Positions 1 to 12,243 of a stretch of DNA of 64,000 nt are shown in pieces. Position 1 is the first letter of the stretch. Each line of letters opens with the position of its first letter. This DNA is from Phallusia mammillata (Eukaryota; Chordata; Ascidiacea; Phlebobranchia; Ascidiidae): positions 142,074 to 206,073 of the forward strand of contig QLIY01000177.1 of NCBI GenBank assembly GCA_003260075.1, given 5' to 3'. The notes under the pieces are model-generated. The model was not told where the DNA came from and ran no database searches. It worked only from the letters and a program-made list of their open reading frames with translations. The translations under genes were made by a program, and so were the position numbers.

Positions 1-254
1 CCTTCAATCCACTTTTCGAGCTGCGACTTGGCGTCGACGAAGGAGAGTTTCGTCTGCAGCAAATTTGCAAGTTATATTTTTATTTTTGTTTTTTAACGCA
101 TATTTTTATGCATTGTTTCGTCTACAGGAAAGATGAAGAATACTCGTCAGAAAATAACAATGAAGGAAAGGTGGGTAAGAAGATGACGATGTCCGAATCG
201 CGTGGAGCTCGGATTGCTTCAATTACTTTGGACACAGCAAACTCTCCAGATTAA
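1..254 (+). CDS. 3' end of an unidentified gene (last two exons)
   Basis: Two exons in one frame. Exon A runs from the window edge to 70 in frame 3 and reads FNPLFELRLGVDEGEFRLQQ followed by IC and a split Lys codon. A 57-base intron (71-127, GTTATA..CTACAG) follows. Exon B, 128-254, restores the Lys and reads through an acidic, Asn/Ser-rich tail to a TAA at 252-254. The split codon AA|G rejoins in frame, which supports the join. The tail (K-D-E-E-Y-S-S, then V-G-K-K-M-T-M-S-E-S) has low complexity and looks like a cytoplasmic C-terminus. I do not recognise the family. The donor GTTATA is not the strongest consensus, so the exon A border is less sure than the exon B start. Confidence 0.55.
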   Translation, partial: FNPLFELRLGVDEGEFRLQQICKLYFYFCFLTHIFMHCFVYRKDEEYSSENNNEGKVGKKMTMSESRGARIASITLDTANSPD

Positions 255-461
255 TCCGAAAACATGGCATTTTTTTATTTTGACGATTCCAAGCTTGTAA
301 GGCTTGAAGATGAATTGCAGTAATCAATACACAGTATGCTTGCTTTAGCAAAACCGTTTGCCGATGTCCCTGAGCATCACATTTACTATAGTGGCTTTGT
401 AGTATACACTTTTGTTATCAACATTTCAATTCGATTTGCTATTTTTAGCAATTGTTCGAAC

Positions 462-467
462 AATAAA
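462..467 (+). promoter_or_regulatory. polyadenylation signal AATAAA of the left-edge gene
   Basis: AATAAA lies about 210 bases after the TAA at 252-254, followed by AT- and T-rich DNA. It is the first canonical hexamer downstream of that stop on the same strand. Confidence 0.5.
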
Positions 468-3000
468 CTCTAATATTTATGTATAGGATGTTCCTGGCTT
501 TAATCGCTTTTAGTTTTACCTCTTATTTATCCCTGCAACCGTGCCAATATAAAATTTTCTAAAAGTCCTTGATCTCCTATCTGATAGATGTCGCAATAAG
601 CACAAGATAACCATATTTTGTTGGGTGTAACACTGTTTGGTTCAAAATTACAATATACCTAATGATTCATTCTAAGAAAATTTATTTATTGTGTCCATTG
701 ATTCAAACCAACATCTATTGTATTACTTTTATTGGCCAATTGTGTTCGTACAAATACTGGAAAATAGATTAGTGTTTTATGGTTTCAGTGTGTAGCGTTT
801 TTGATAATAGCTGACAAAAAAAGAAATAGTTTAGTATTGCATTGGAAACGATAATTTTGCAGCTGATTGTAAATCCTATTTGTAACGAAATATTGGGACG
901 AAAAAGTTAATTATCAGTGACTATGTTGTTATTGGCTGGTTATCTTTCAATTTCATGCCTTGTCAAGATTGTGCAGATCCTAATTAGGTAATCTAGCGTG
1001 TTTTTATTGTTATGTAACAGTAAATTTTTTGGTCAATAGTAATCCAAATTTTACCTAACTTTATCTAAAGAGCGATAGAAGTTAATACCACCAGCGCAAC
1101 TGGCGCCGCCTGTCAGTTTGTAAAAAGTTAGATAGCAGATCACGACAATCTTTGTGATTTGTTTCGGAACACGCTATTCTTCTTGAAGTAGTGGCAAGAA
1201 AGCGCTTATGCTTGTGGACATTTGTTATTGTAAGTCGCTTCAATGTTGTTCCAAAGCTTCAGAAATTCCAGGGATTGACGTGTGCACTGTACATTAGCAG
1301 GATAAAATCTGAGACATACTATCAAATGATTTATCTAATCATTCTCAAGGCTTGGATGTTATTTTTCGTTTTTGGCTTATTCCCACAAAGTCATGTTAAT
1401 GCCCGTACACCTATTAGGAAATCATTTGCGAAATGTTTTTAGAAGTTACATAAGTATGTACATTAGAGATTTGCACCAAATGGAGTGTAGAAAACCCGAA
1501 TATTGCCCGGGATGTGGAACTTTTATCACAATCTAATTAAAAAAGTGTGTCGTTGCTTCCTATACGAATAAGATATAACTTACTTGACCATCTTAAACTA
1601 GTAGACCTAGTAGGTAAATCTATCTTACTTAAATCTATCAACCGTCACATAAAAAGCACCGACAAACTGGCAATAAGTTAACAAAGATGTAAAAACATGA
1701 AACAAAATTTACCCGGTTCTGTGAATTTGCCAGCTTTACTGGGCGCGTGTCGAATACAACGAAAAACAGTTTTCCCAAACAAGCTAACGCCCAGTTAGAA
1801 TCAGAAAAAAGGTTTAGGTAGATTACTTTAGAATCGCCTAATCGAACATAAATTTTAGCTTAAAAGGGGTTTGTTGGCATTCAGCAACCTGTTATACCGG
1901 TGTCGCATGACGTTGGTTTATTTATTGAACATGTCAAGTGTATTCCCTATAAGTCTTATCTGTTTAGAATCGTTTTGTTAAGAAAGTCAAAAATCCTAAA
2001 TACAGAAAACAGTTGCTATGTTTTGTTTGTAAAAATAATTTAAAGTTGTAGAAAAGTTTTGGCACTGAAATACTTGCATAAATTTTAATCAGCTTTTATC
2101 TCAAAGATAATTATATTTCTCAATAGCTCACCTATACCCTTTAACTACAAATGTATTGTAGACAATTCGCATTTTATAGTAGAGGAAGATATCAACAGTT
2201 TTTTAGGGGACTTAAATGCGGCATGAATAGCTAGACTAAATTGAACCAGGTTTCAACAAGTATAACTTTCATAACCTGTTTTCGGGGTATTTTAAATCGC
2301 CCTTACGGCAGCTTTCAATGACTTCGTTGAACATTGTAGCTTATTTCTAAAAAAATTTAAGAGACCCCTCCCCCCCCCCCCCTAAATTGAACCAGGTTTC
2401 AACAAGTATAACTTTCATAACCTGTTTTCAGGGTATTTTAAATCGCCCTTAAGGCAGCTTTCAATGCCTTCGTTGAACATTGTAGCTTATTTCTAAAAAA
2501 ATTTAAGAGACCCCTAATGTATAACAGTGCTTGTATATTGTGTCTCGAAAAACAACACTTCAAGTAACAAAACCAATAAATTGACGTCACAAACTGTTGA
2601 CATGACAACATTGGCAGGGCAAGACTGACGCGATTTTTGGCTTTGCGGCCATTAAGCGCTGTGTAGAAATAGGGTGCAATAAATAAAGTGAAAAGTAAAA
2701 ACCAATCATTGTTTTGTCAGATGAAAATAAATACAAAAAAGCAATCCCGTGCTTACACGAATACGAATTTGTGTGTGCAAAATACGTAACATTGCTCTGG
2801 AACCATGAAAACAATTTGAAAAGCAAATTGCCAAGTTGATAGTGCAAAAGCGTAACCAGCGCTGCACAGACATAAAGTAAAAGAGGAATTATGGAGACAA
2901 TGAAAACGTCATATTTGGTCACAAACAGTATAATGGTGGGAGACAATTAAAAAGGAACAGTATACTATTCGGGCATTGGTGACAATTCTCACTCCATTGG
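468..3000. other. intergenic, AT-rich, no gene supported
   Basis: I see no exon with paired splice sites or family resemblance here. Open frames at 1191-1442 and 2587-2946 lack recognisable composition. The only clear structure is a 134-base direct duplication around a C tract, listed separately. The stretch probably holds the 3' UTR of the minus-strand gene ending at 3001, but no AATAAA on that strand lies close to its stop. Confidence 0.5.
2236..2515. repeat. 134-base direct duplication flanking a 12-13 base poly-C run
   Basis: 2236-2369 and 2382-2515 are the same sequence apart from about three single-base differences (for example CGGGG versus CAGGG, CCTTACGG versus CCTTAAGG). They are separated only by C residues. 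The small differences look like allelic variants, so the likeliest reading is two haplotype contigs joined through a homopolymer artefact. Confidence 0.85.
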
Positions 3001-4704
3001 CTACGTCGTGTGAGTTTTGGTGGAGCAGCCTTGCTTTATTAAGCTGTTTAGTGTAAACATATTGAACAAAACTTGTCGAGCTGCTGTGTAGTCTGGCATC
3101 TGGAGGTATATGTTGGTGGAGCATGTTCTATCATTGTTGTAAGGAAAGTTAATTCTGTTCATCTGCAAAAACAGGTAAACTTGTAAATCATTGGCCGGAA
3201 ATAATATGGATGTAGAACTGTGTTTAAAAAACTTTAAAGCTGCTAACATGTGCGTTGATGGGAGAACAACTTACCTCTTGTTGGACGAGATTGGTCATTG
3301 AATTTAAAGCAGCTTTAACCTCATTGGTGTGTCTTCCGTACACCGATGGCCGAGAATTCATGTAACAGCTCATCTCCGAGTATTGGCGAAACGCGTGGTT
3401 ACAAATTTCACCCCAAGAACGATTCAAGTTAAGTCGGTGGGCAGCATCTCGTTTGCGGTGGGGTCGCTTAAAGAACTTGCTCTGAAGAAAAAGTTGGTTC
3501 GGTATTTGGTCCAATAACATTTGTTATTAAATCTTATCAAATACTTACCGCTTCTGAATAAGCAAATTGGTGCATGTGGGAAAGATTGGCAACAAAATCT
3601 TCGCATGATCTGGTTTCATGCTGTGCTCGAACATGAACTCTTCTATAAGATTCGCGATGAAAGTTCGGCGCATTTCGGGTAAATCTTTGCAAAATGTCTA
3701 GGGTATCATGATTAATGGTGAAGGTTGGAAAGGAATTTAGTTTTCCAACAATTGATCGAAGAACAGGAGAAAATTTTTCATTTCTTGCCGGAAAAGCTTC
3801 GATTGATGAAAAGGTCAGGAACAAAACAACTGCAAAAAATAGAAGGATTGAAGGTAACAATTTTAAACGGAATTTCTTAGGTATTAATGCAAGCAATATT
3901 CTGCATAAAATTGTATTCGGCTGCATTGGCTTGTGGGTTTTTTTAACCTCTATAATTGTTATGCAACCAATAATTGTGCGCGGCGCTCAGCTAAGACCAA
4001 GTCTTACGTTCTGCGGTTGACGACGGCTTCTTTGATTAGTTGAGTCACGATTGTGGGATTACGCAGACAGATTCGTTTATCAAACGTCAATCCGTTTCGT
4101 GATTTTGGTTCCAACTCCTGTAACGGGAGCGACCCCGCACGAAACCTCGTATGTCATAATTATTTTTAAGCGCAATTTAAATCCTAATTCGGGTCGCGCA
4201 AACTCGTCATCTGCGTTTTTCACGGGCCACCGGCTGTGATGGCCTGATGCCTTCCTGGAATATTGCGGCCGAACTAAATCGTGCGTAGCTAAAATATTTT
4301 CCGGGTGAGAGTTCACTTAGTGCTAAGGACATGACACAGGTATGCTATTAATCATGTAAAAGAGCGTTACCTGTTTTGAAGATGGTAGATGGTAGGCAAA
4401 CTTTTGAGACGATAAAATAGCGTCCCACACTAATGCGTTGAAGAGAATTAGTCGAATAATTTTCTTCCTTGTTGTCAACGATTTCTTCACAGTGATGAGG
4501 TGGAGAGTGGTCCATGTAAGGTACTCGTTGATCTCGGTTTAATGATTTTTCTGTGCACTGAGCGCACATTTTACATTCACCACCACATGCTGAAGGTGCG
4601 CTGTCGGGTTTGGCCATTTTCGTCGGTGATTTTCCTCTTTTCATAAATGAACACGTGGCAATGTCACGCATACACGATGCAAACAGTGCATTGAAAGCTG
4701 CCAT
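3001..4704 (-). CDS. type II membrane or secreted protein with helical Cys-containing ectodomain, family unknown
   Basis: Exons: 4704-4371, 3949-3549, 3481-3275, 3162-3001; all junction phases agree and the sum is 368 codons with the TAG stop. Exon 1 (111 residues) has a Cys cluster C-x3-C-x2-C-x2-C near residues 40-50. Exon 2 carries one strong hydrophobic segment, LLPSILLFFAVVLFLTF, preceded by the basic KKFRLK; it is either a signal anchor or, if translation starts at the internal Met at 3926, a signal-peptide-like N-terminus. The remaining ~215 residues have no further membrane span. They show one N-glycosylation sequon (NLS), five cysteines and predicted helices near SCEDFVANLSHMHQFAYSEA, SWGEICNHAFRQYSEMSCY, EVKAALNSMTNLVQQE and YTAARQVLFNMFTLNSLIKQ. 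The last two intron borders are phase 0 and separate these helices. The exon 1 to exon 2 join uses a pyrimidine-poor acceptor and is the weakest part. The gene is likely real; its function is not recognised. Confidence 0.65.
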
Positions 4705-7700
4705 TTACCAGTTTTTATTTTTATTTGGGCTTTAAAATTGCAGCAAGCTTCTTCAAAATAGTCTGAAAAATAACAATATGTAGTAAATTGTCATTGGCTG
4801 TCGTTGTTTAAGAGTTATTAACCTATTGATTTTTTTGCAGTGACAGTAAACCTTTCTTTCCGCGAATTTCAAATTACTTGCAAGAAGCTAACCTCTTCTG
4901 TTCATTAGCTCATGATGGTAAGATAGCTGCGCGGCATGTGGCGCTAAAAAAATACCGATATCGCCTTATATATTAGCAAAAAAGGGAGCCACCAGGTTGT
5001 TTGCGAGGTTACGACACTTCACGCTCACCGAAGTTACATAACTCTTGCCCCGTAGCCAAATAGCGATCTTGCATTTTTGGAAGTTTGCTTCGCCACAGCC
5101 TTCTTAATGTGCACCACATATACTTTAAGGTGGAAGCACTGACCCTCGCACTGATGCGATTACTGAAAAAGATGCGAATTTATATTGAATTCGTTTGTGG
5201 GACTTTCACGACGTCGTCATCATCTTTTTTCTGAACTTTCTTTTCAAACCGATCGCGGGTTCGACGTCTTTGTGGAGGGATTAAAACTATATTTAAATGG
5301 CACGTGCCGTTTGCTTGCGGGCGGCGAGTTCGTGCCTAATGATTATTTCACCTTGCCGAGTGTCCGCACGACAGCTCAGATGCCGAGTCATTGAAATGCC
5401 GTTTGCTATTAGCCTTTCTTACAATATTTTAACCTGGAGTTTACATTTCAATATGTCTATCGCAAATTAGTCTTAATTACGCAACGCTTTGACAAAGTTC
5501 AACGCAGACAGATCAGAATGCCCAAGTTACTGATGTTTATCGTGCATCTCTCTGTGCAACCGCCTATTTGGTGGCTCATGCACGGCATTAGTTTACCGTG
5601 ACTGTATTGTATCAAATTTAATTATCCGATGTGGCGCGAAAGCATCAAAACAGCACCGCCTATTTGTCGATGTGTACAACTTAGATTTAAATCGCGTCGC
5701 GTCAATTTTTACCAACCATGACGCCCTTTTCTTCGAGCCGCAAACCAATATCTTCAGTTTCTTTTCTAGATTACCAATCTATCAAGACAGCGAAATCGCG
5801 TGGCATTTTTCTGGAATGTCCTGCTAACTGCATAACAACTCTCACGAGAAATGCTTTACACCCGTTAACCACTACTGCTTTCTGGTACACAAGTTTTTTT
5901 TATCGGGAGAGAACTGGCCGCCCACATTTGTTTATTTAGGGAAGCGAACATTTTTTTCAAACTATACGTCACGCACACAAATTTTGTTTGTAAACGATGA
6001 TTGGTCGCACGTTGCTCTGTAAACAAGACACATGAATGCTTCTGCGTTTTGTTTTTGTGGATTGCATTGGCGGTGCCCCTGGCGTTGGTTGCACGTGATC
6101 TGTAGGTTTAAATGAACAGTCTGTTAAAAACAAAGAGCCCTACTCTTGTGGAGACAATATAACACAGGCAAGTTTTGCAAGTCTACGAAATGACTTGGTG
6201 GATAGTAAACTCTTTTGTATTATTGGGGAGAATTTTGTGGTCACAAGGTCACATCAACAATGGTTGTATAACATTTCAATGATAAAGGCCGTGACATCGC
6301 GAAAACAAACAGGAAATTTTTAACAGATTAAGGCGCATGCTGGCAATTTCCTTTTAACCGTTCTCAGAAAAATGTTTCTACCCTGCCTTTGCAAAACATC
6401 AACGGCCATATCAGATAATCCAATTCACGCTGACTTTACCATCACATTAACCTTATGCATGATATTAGGCGAAAGGTTGCCTATAACATTTGTCCCACGA
6501 TAAGTTTCTGTGTTCACTTTCTGTATTTGAGCGAAGCTGGGTCGAGAGATTTTCATAGCGATATCAACAACCATCAAGATAATGTCAGCACACGCATCAG
6601 ATTATAGTCGTAAATGCACTAAAGCGACGGAAACAATGCATTCAAGTTGTTCGTTTTGTTAGGTAAACTGCCTTATCAATAAATTAGTCGTTTAATATTA
6701 AACAGCGTAATCATATTTCAAACACCAAGGCCGAATAAGTTGTCCTTACTCGATTAAAAAACTTTTTGTTGATTTGTTGATTAACATGTTAGTTATAGAA
6801 CGCGTTGTTATTCTGCGACGAGTGCATGCTTACTGGCAGTTTTACCGAGGTAATTAGACATTGTTTCAGTGTTTACGCAGCAGTAATTACAATCTTTTTC
6901 TATTTGAGGTTTGTAATTTTGGCTATTACATAACTGCTACAACAATCGAGTATTGTATCGGAAGCACCGGCGTGGCAGTTTCGGAAAACCGATATTGGAA
7001 AATACTTGTCGTGACCAAAAGCGATTGTTTTCGTCAGGTCACCGCCCTAAACAAGCGATCTGTCATAGAGCAAGAATTGGGTTAGGCATCTGTTAACGTT
7101 AGTAAATTGATGCGACAAGCGGTGTGTAGCTATGAATTGATGTCGTTTGTCAAAGGCTTTGGTCTACGCGTCAACATCCTGAAGGGATTCATCGGTGATT
7201 TTTGTAACGTTTCGGGTGTGATGGGACGGCTTAAATGTTGGTTAAATTCGTGAAGTGAAAACACAACTTTAAAATTGTTTTCCGTCGAGTCAGGGTAAAG
7301 TCCTATTTTCAAGCTTGAAAATAGATTCCCCTCGCGGGGACAAACCCTAACCGCTTAACCATTGTTTTATGACAGACGCTCGTCTGACGACATTGGAAAC
7401 GTAATTACTGACTTGCTAGTCGCTTGTTTTATTCCGAACTGCAGACGTCTGGTCAACCCAGTCTAAGCTGCTTGGAAGGACATGACATTGAACCTAATTT
7501 TGTGATTTGATTCGTGCATTATTTAGAACTTACATCAATGAAATATGGCGCACATGTGATCATGTCGCACTGTCACACGGGAATTTGGTGAAGCAATGGC
7601 GTTAACAACAAGTTATGTTTTTCTCACAGCTGGTCGTATCAAACTGACGACAACGAAATGCGGTTTAGAGGAGAAAACAAAATGGCGCCAACTTTGTTTG

Positions 7701-10700
7701 GTATGTAGCTGATTGGTCACACTGCGGCAATAAATGTTGTTGCCTTTGACAAGTTTATTTTCACTGTTTGAATAAAAAAGTGACTGGTTTGTTTGGTATA
7801 AAAAACGTTTATAGTTCCCTATATATGTACTGTTTAAAAATAAACACATAAACAGTACTACGTAATAATGTTGACATATTTATTTTTATGAATGTATAGT
7901 AGTATATGCCAGTGTTTGTGACCGTTTTTGTAACGGTACACCCTTTATACGTTGCGCAAAAATTTTACATCCTAGTAAAAAATCTATTTACCCTTTCAAA
8001 AAACTGAGTCTGGTGTCCCAACAGGAATAAGAGGGGCGCAATTTAAATCCATTATCATATTTTTTTCTTACAAAAGAGCTCACTGAAAGCTGTAACTTGT
8101 AATTGACTTTCTACTGCGTGAAGAACCGTTACCAAAGTCAATTATCAGAAGAAATGTTAAATTATATGACCACTGAAATATAATATGGTAACTTACAAGC
8201 TATGTACACTTGAAATACAGTTGTACGTTATACACTTCACTTATAGTCTGTTCTAAAACATAAACCTGTCTATCGTGATACCTGACCATAGGTATATTGT
8301 ATCTGGTACACCCCAGTACACACCATCAAAGTGGTAGACCCTTTAAAAATGATGGTACATCCTGGGCTGTGCGGTTGAAAGCACCGGTGTATGCAGAGGT
8401 GTTGGTTATTAATCCAGCTATTAATAACAAATAAAAAATTACATTATCAACTAAACAGCCTTCAGATATAATAACGACGGGTTCTATGTTTGTCGTGTTT
8501 CTTTTACATGCAACAGGATTTCTACAGTATAACGGTAAATAAAATATAGCGACGATGGTTTTGGATGTTATATAAATTATAAAGCTTTGCCTGTAATGTA
8601 AAAAAGTGATGAAATTCGACCTAGCAAAAATACATGTATGCTATTGCACACAAATCATACTGTGGTTTCATTCTACTTTGTCAATACAAATATCATACAT
8701 AACTACAATTTAGCGGTTTTTGACATATCATGTTACTTCCTTGCGTATTAAACAAGGCAAAGCGAATGACACCATTTTTTTGAAAAAAACTTTGTTATGG
8801 CATTTCTACAGGTTGTTCAGACTTTCATCTCACTTTTAGTTTGCTACCGTCCAAACGAGCGAAAGATAAAAGCGTCTGATTGCTGCCGCTGTATGTGTAC
8901 GTATTTATCGTTTCACATGTCCTGTTTATTGTTTCATAAACCTAACTTCTTGTCAGAAGGTGATGGTAAAACATGTGCAAGAAGCTTGTTGATAAAATTA
9001 ACCTGATGATTTGTCATGCAGATAATTTCTTTAACCTACATTTTTCCACACGTTTTACACCAGCGTTCTTTTCTTATCAGTCAAACGTATGTTCTGCTTA
9101 TCAAATTAATGTAGACATCAATTAAAATGCATTCAGCACCATTTGGCCACACGCTGATATATAAGTTGTTTTCGATAGCAACGCATGGTGTGGTATTACT
9201 TGCTAGGTGCATGATACTGCCAGACCGAAAGGTTATGGCTCAGTTGTTTGAACTGCTTTTCAAACGTTTTCGGTGAGATCTGAGCGAATATCGGCACGAC
9301 TTCAGCGGATTATCCGAATGAAAAGTTCAGTGTCATCATGCAGCTAAATATCACCAATAGATTTATATTAATTCACCAACCAATGCTCCATAAACGTACG
9401 TTCGAGCTTGGTTTTCGTACACACGAAGCAACACGCTGTCATCTTTTGCGTCAGTTCGATTTAAACAAGCTTCGCAGTGCGTAAGCAAAAACCTTTGAGC
9501 AAGTCATAAAGCGATAACCTACAAATGACGCAATGGGCCGCTTTTAGACAATTGGAATGACCGCCTGACTTCCGAACAAATGTCGGGGCCTGTCACCTAA
9601 AATCAAGTTTGTCGGTCATGACATGCCTGGTTATGAGAAAGAGCTTTTGTGCCAAATATAGAGAAGGCAAAGGTACTAATGTGATCACGAAGTCGGAATG
9701 AGTTACATTATTTACTCAAGAAACCGCACGATCACACAGATTATGTTGTAATAATCTTTTAAAATCAAGGTTGATATGATGTAAGAAAAACAATATCAAA
9801 CCGGCTCGTGTGTAGTGTGACATGTGACCTTAACGGGAAGTTTGGAAAGTTCTCCCTCGAAGATTTCGACGGAATAATGATGAAAATTGTGCAATAAAAA
9901 TAAACATTACTATATGATTACTTCCACCGTAATAATGCGGTTACGCAAGCACTCGCTGTACTACAACAACAACGAAGAACAAAACGGTGGTACGAGGTGA
10001 ATGCATTAAGGTGTCTATTAAAGCATATATGTAAACCACCATGCAGATATCTCATGTATCATCTAAGTCTTCAAAAACATCATTTATGGAAAACACAAGC
10101 AAAACAAAAACTCAATGAACCTGTAGGCCTATTTAATGGAAATACTATTAGTACCTTTTTACTGTCGATATGACGCCTTTTAAACCATACATTTTCTAAG
10201 AACTAATAAGCGAGGCTTTATTTTGAGCCATTCTGAAAAACTGATCTCTACAATGCAATGGAACATATCTTCAAAGTAACCTGTAGGCTTACTGAAGTTC
10301 ACCTCAATCACCAGGCTAGTTGTTAACTGTGCTAAGTATTGTCCATATAACTCTGACCTGCAATTTGCTTTCAGGAAAGTGTCAAAAAGCAATTATTTGT
10401 TTAATTGTTTCAGGCTTTCGGCGGTGTCGCGTGCGCAATATATTTAACGGTTTACAGCCAATGCGATCTATCCGCTTCGTTGACCACTCAACTGTTTAGC
10501 TCATGTGTTTTATTGAACTCGTGCTGAAACCAATTAAAGTTCTTTGTTAAAACAACAGAAATAATTTACATATAATCTGTTTCTGTCAATTTTAAACATT
10601 GCAATGGCGTTCATGGAGGTTATCTGTGCATAGATGGAGTTGCGTGCGCAACAACCGCGAATTAGTGCAACGCAAGCAGTTCGTCGCCGACAACAAATTT

Positions 10701-10765
10701 CTGCAATCTAAGTGCAAGTTTGACGACATTTCCGGAAAACAAATTTATTATTTACCACGCCATTG

Positions 10766-11992
10766 TGAGTGCAAAAAGTGCTATGTTGGCAATGTGTCGC
10801 GGGACAATAATTTATGAAGCTTGTTTAAAACAAATAAGATGTATAGTGCAGCGAAGAATCAGATTAAGCATCAGTATATTGATCGTAAGTCACCTGGGAA
10901 CGATAACCGAAAACGGTGATTGGAAGAATCTTGCCTGATGTGATGTGATGATAAGATAAGACGTGTAGACCACCTGTGCAATTTTTGTGTTGAAAATTTG
11001 TACATGAACTTACTAACGACAGGGCGACAACGCTACCAAATTTGATAATGGCCGTCGCTTCATTTTAACCTTTAATACGTTTTGGTGACCTGTAGGATAC
11101 CCAGACACCGTGAGAGACAGGACCTTTGCGTGCAAAGCGATACAATGAGTTGTAACCGTTAATAAACAGGCGACCGCTGGCCTCTTGTGTTTGCATTTGC
11201 GGGAGTAAACGCGCTGGCGCCAAACGCCGCAAGGAATGCGATTGCAATCATTGTACGTCACATTTTCACGTCAGAAGTGTCACTCTTCGTGACCTGTTGT
11301 GGGGAATTGCAATTCTTGCAATTTCGACCTGCGCACCTTAATATTGCCAAAATGTTCGACTTGCGGATAGCGGTCCATAATTCTGTGACGGAGCCTGAAG
11401 TTTTCTAAACTTGCGCGACAGTTAGGAGAAAAGAGTTCACGTGAATTTGCTGCTGTCAGTTCAGTTGCCGGACGGTCGTTTGCAAACAGGAGATATATGA
11501 TTCTTTCTTGCCTATTAGTTACATGAAAACTTTGTCCCCCCCCCCGGAGAAAAGAGTTCACGTGAATTTGCTGCTGTCAGTTCAGTTGCCGGATGGTCGT
11601 TTGCAAACAGGAGATATATGATTCTTTCTTGACTATTAGTTACATGAAAACTTTGCTGTGGTGCAGTGGGTTATTCTGCATTGTGCTCGTTTCTCCTTTA
11701 ATAAAAGCATTGTGCTAAAGCCCCCCCCCCTGAGTGCAAAAAGTGCTATGTTGGCAATGTGTCGCGGGACAATAATTTCTGAAGCTTGTTTAAAACAAAT
11801 AAGATGTATAGTACAGCGAAGAGTCAGGTTAAGCATCAGTATATTGATCGTAAGTCACCTGGGAACGATAACCGAAAACGGTGATTGGAAGAATCTTGCC
11901 TGATGTGATGTGATGATAAGATAAGACGTGTAGACCACCTGTGCAATTTTTGTGTTGAAAATTTGTACATGAACTTACTAACGACAGGGCGA
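10766..11992. repeat. ~262-base direct duplication (10766-11026 and 11731-11992)
   Basis: The block starting TGAGTGCAAAAAGTGCTATG and ending ..CGACAGGGCGA occurs twice, about 965 bases apart, with a few substitutions and one indel. The second copy starts directly after a run of ten C (11721-11730) and ends at an 'n' (11993), so both of its edges look like assembly joins and not biological borders. Confidence 0.8.
11425..11655. repeat. 110-base direct duplication around a C10 run
   Basis: 11425-11534 and 11546-11655 are near-identical copies (one or two differences, for example GGACGG versus GGATGG), separated by T plus ten C. This is the same pattern as at 2236-2515. Confidence 0.85.
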
Positions 11993-11993
11993 N

Positions 11994-12243
11994 GGGAACC
12001 GCTGTGCTAAAGCGTCATGGTATTAGTATTCTTCCCCGAAATAACATTTCGATGACGCATTTATTTTTCCCACCAAACCCCCCCCCCCTACTTCAACCGC
12101 TTCGCGGTCCCCCCAAAATTGCCTCACGGACCCCAACAGGACCGCGGACCCCAGTTTGGGAACCGCTGTGCTAAAGCGTCATGGTATTAGTATTCTTCCC
12201 CGAAAATATCATTTCGATGACGCATTTATTTTTCCCATCAAAG
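11994..12243. repeat. ~80-base duplication around a C11 run, with a truncated hAT-type terminus
   Basis: GGGAACCGCTGTGCTAAAG and the bases after it occur at 11994 and again at 12158. Between them are C11 (12078-12088) and a fragment rich in GGACCCC/GCGGACC that ends CAGTTTGGGAACCGCTG at 12167. That is a classic terminal sequence of a hAT-type element. The octamer TGCTAAAG follows it (12168-12175) and also stands at 11713-11720, immediately before the C10 run. This fits an 8-base target duplication of an element whose body was lost in assembly. Confidence 0.6.

Noticed and set aside
2587-2946. 119-residue minus-strand frame with hydrophobic segments
   Set aside because: No start context, splice partner or family resemblance. 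It lies in the likely 3' UTR of the gene ending at 3001, and hydrophobic frames are common in AT-rich DNA.
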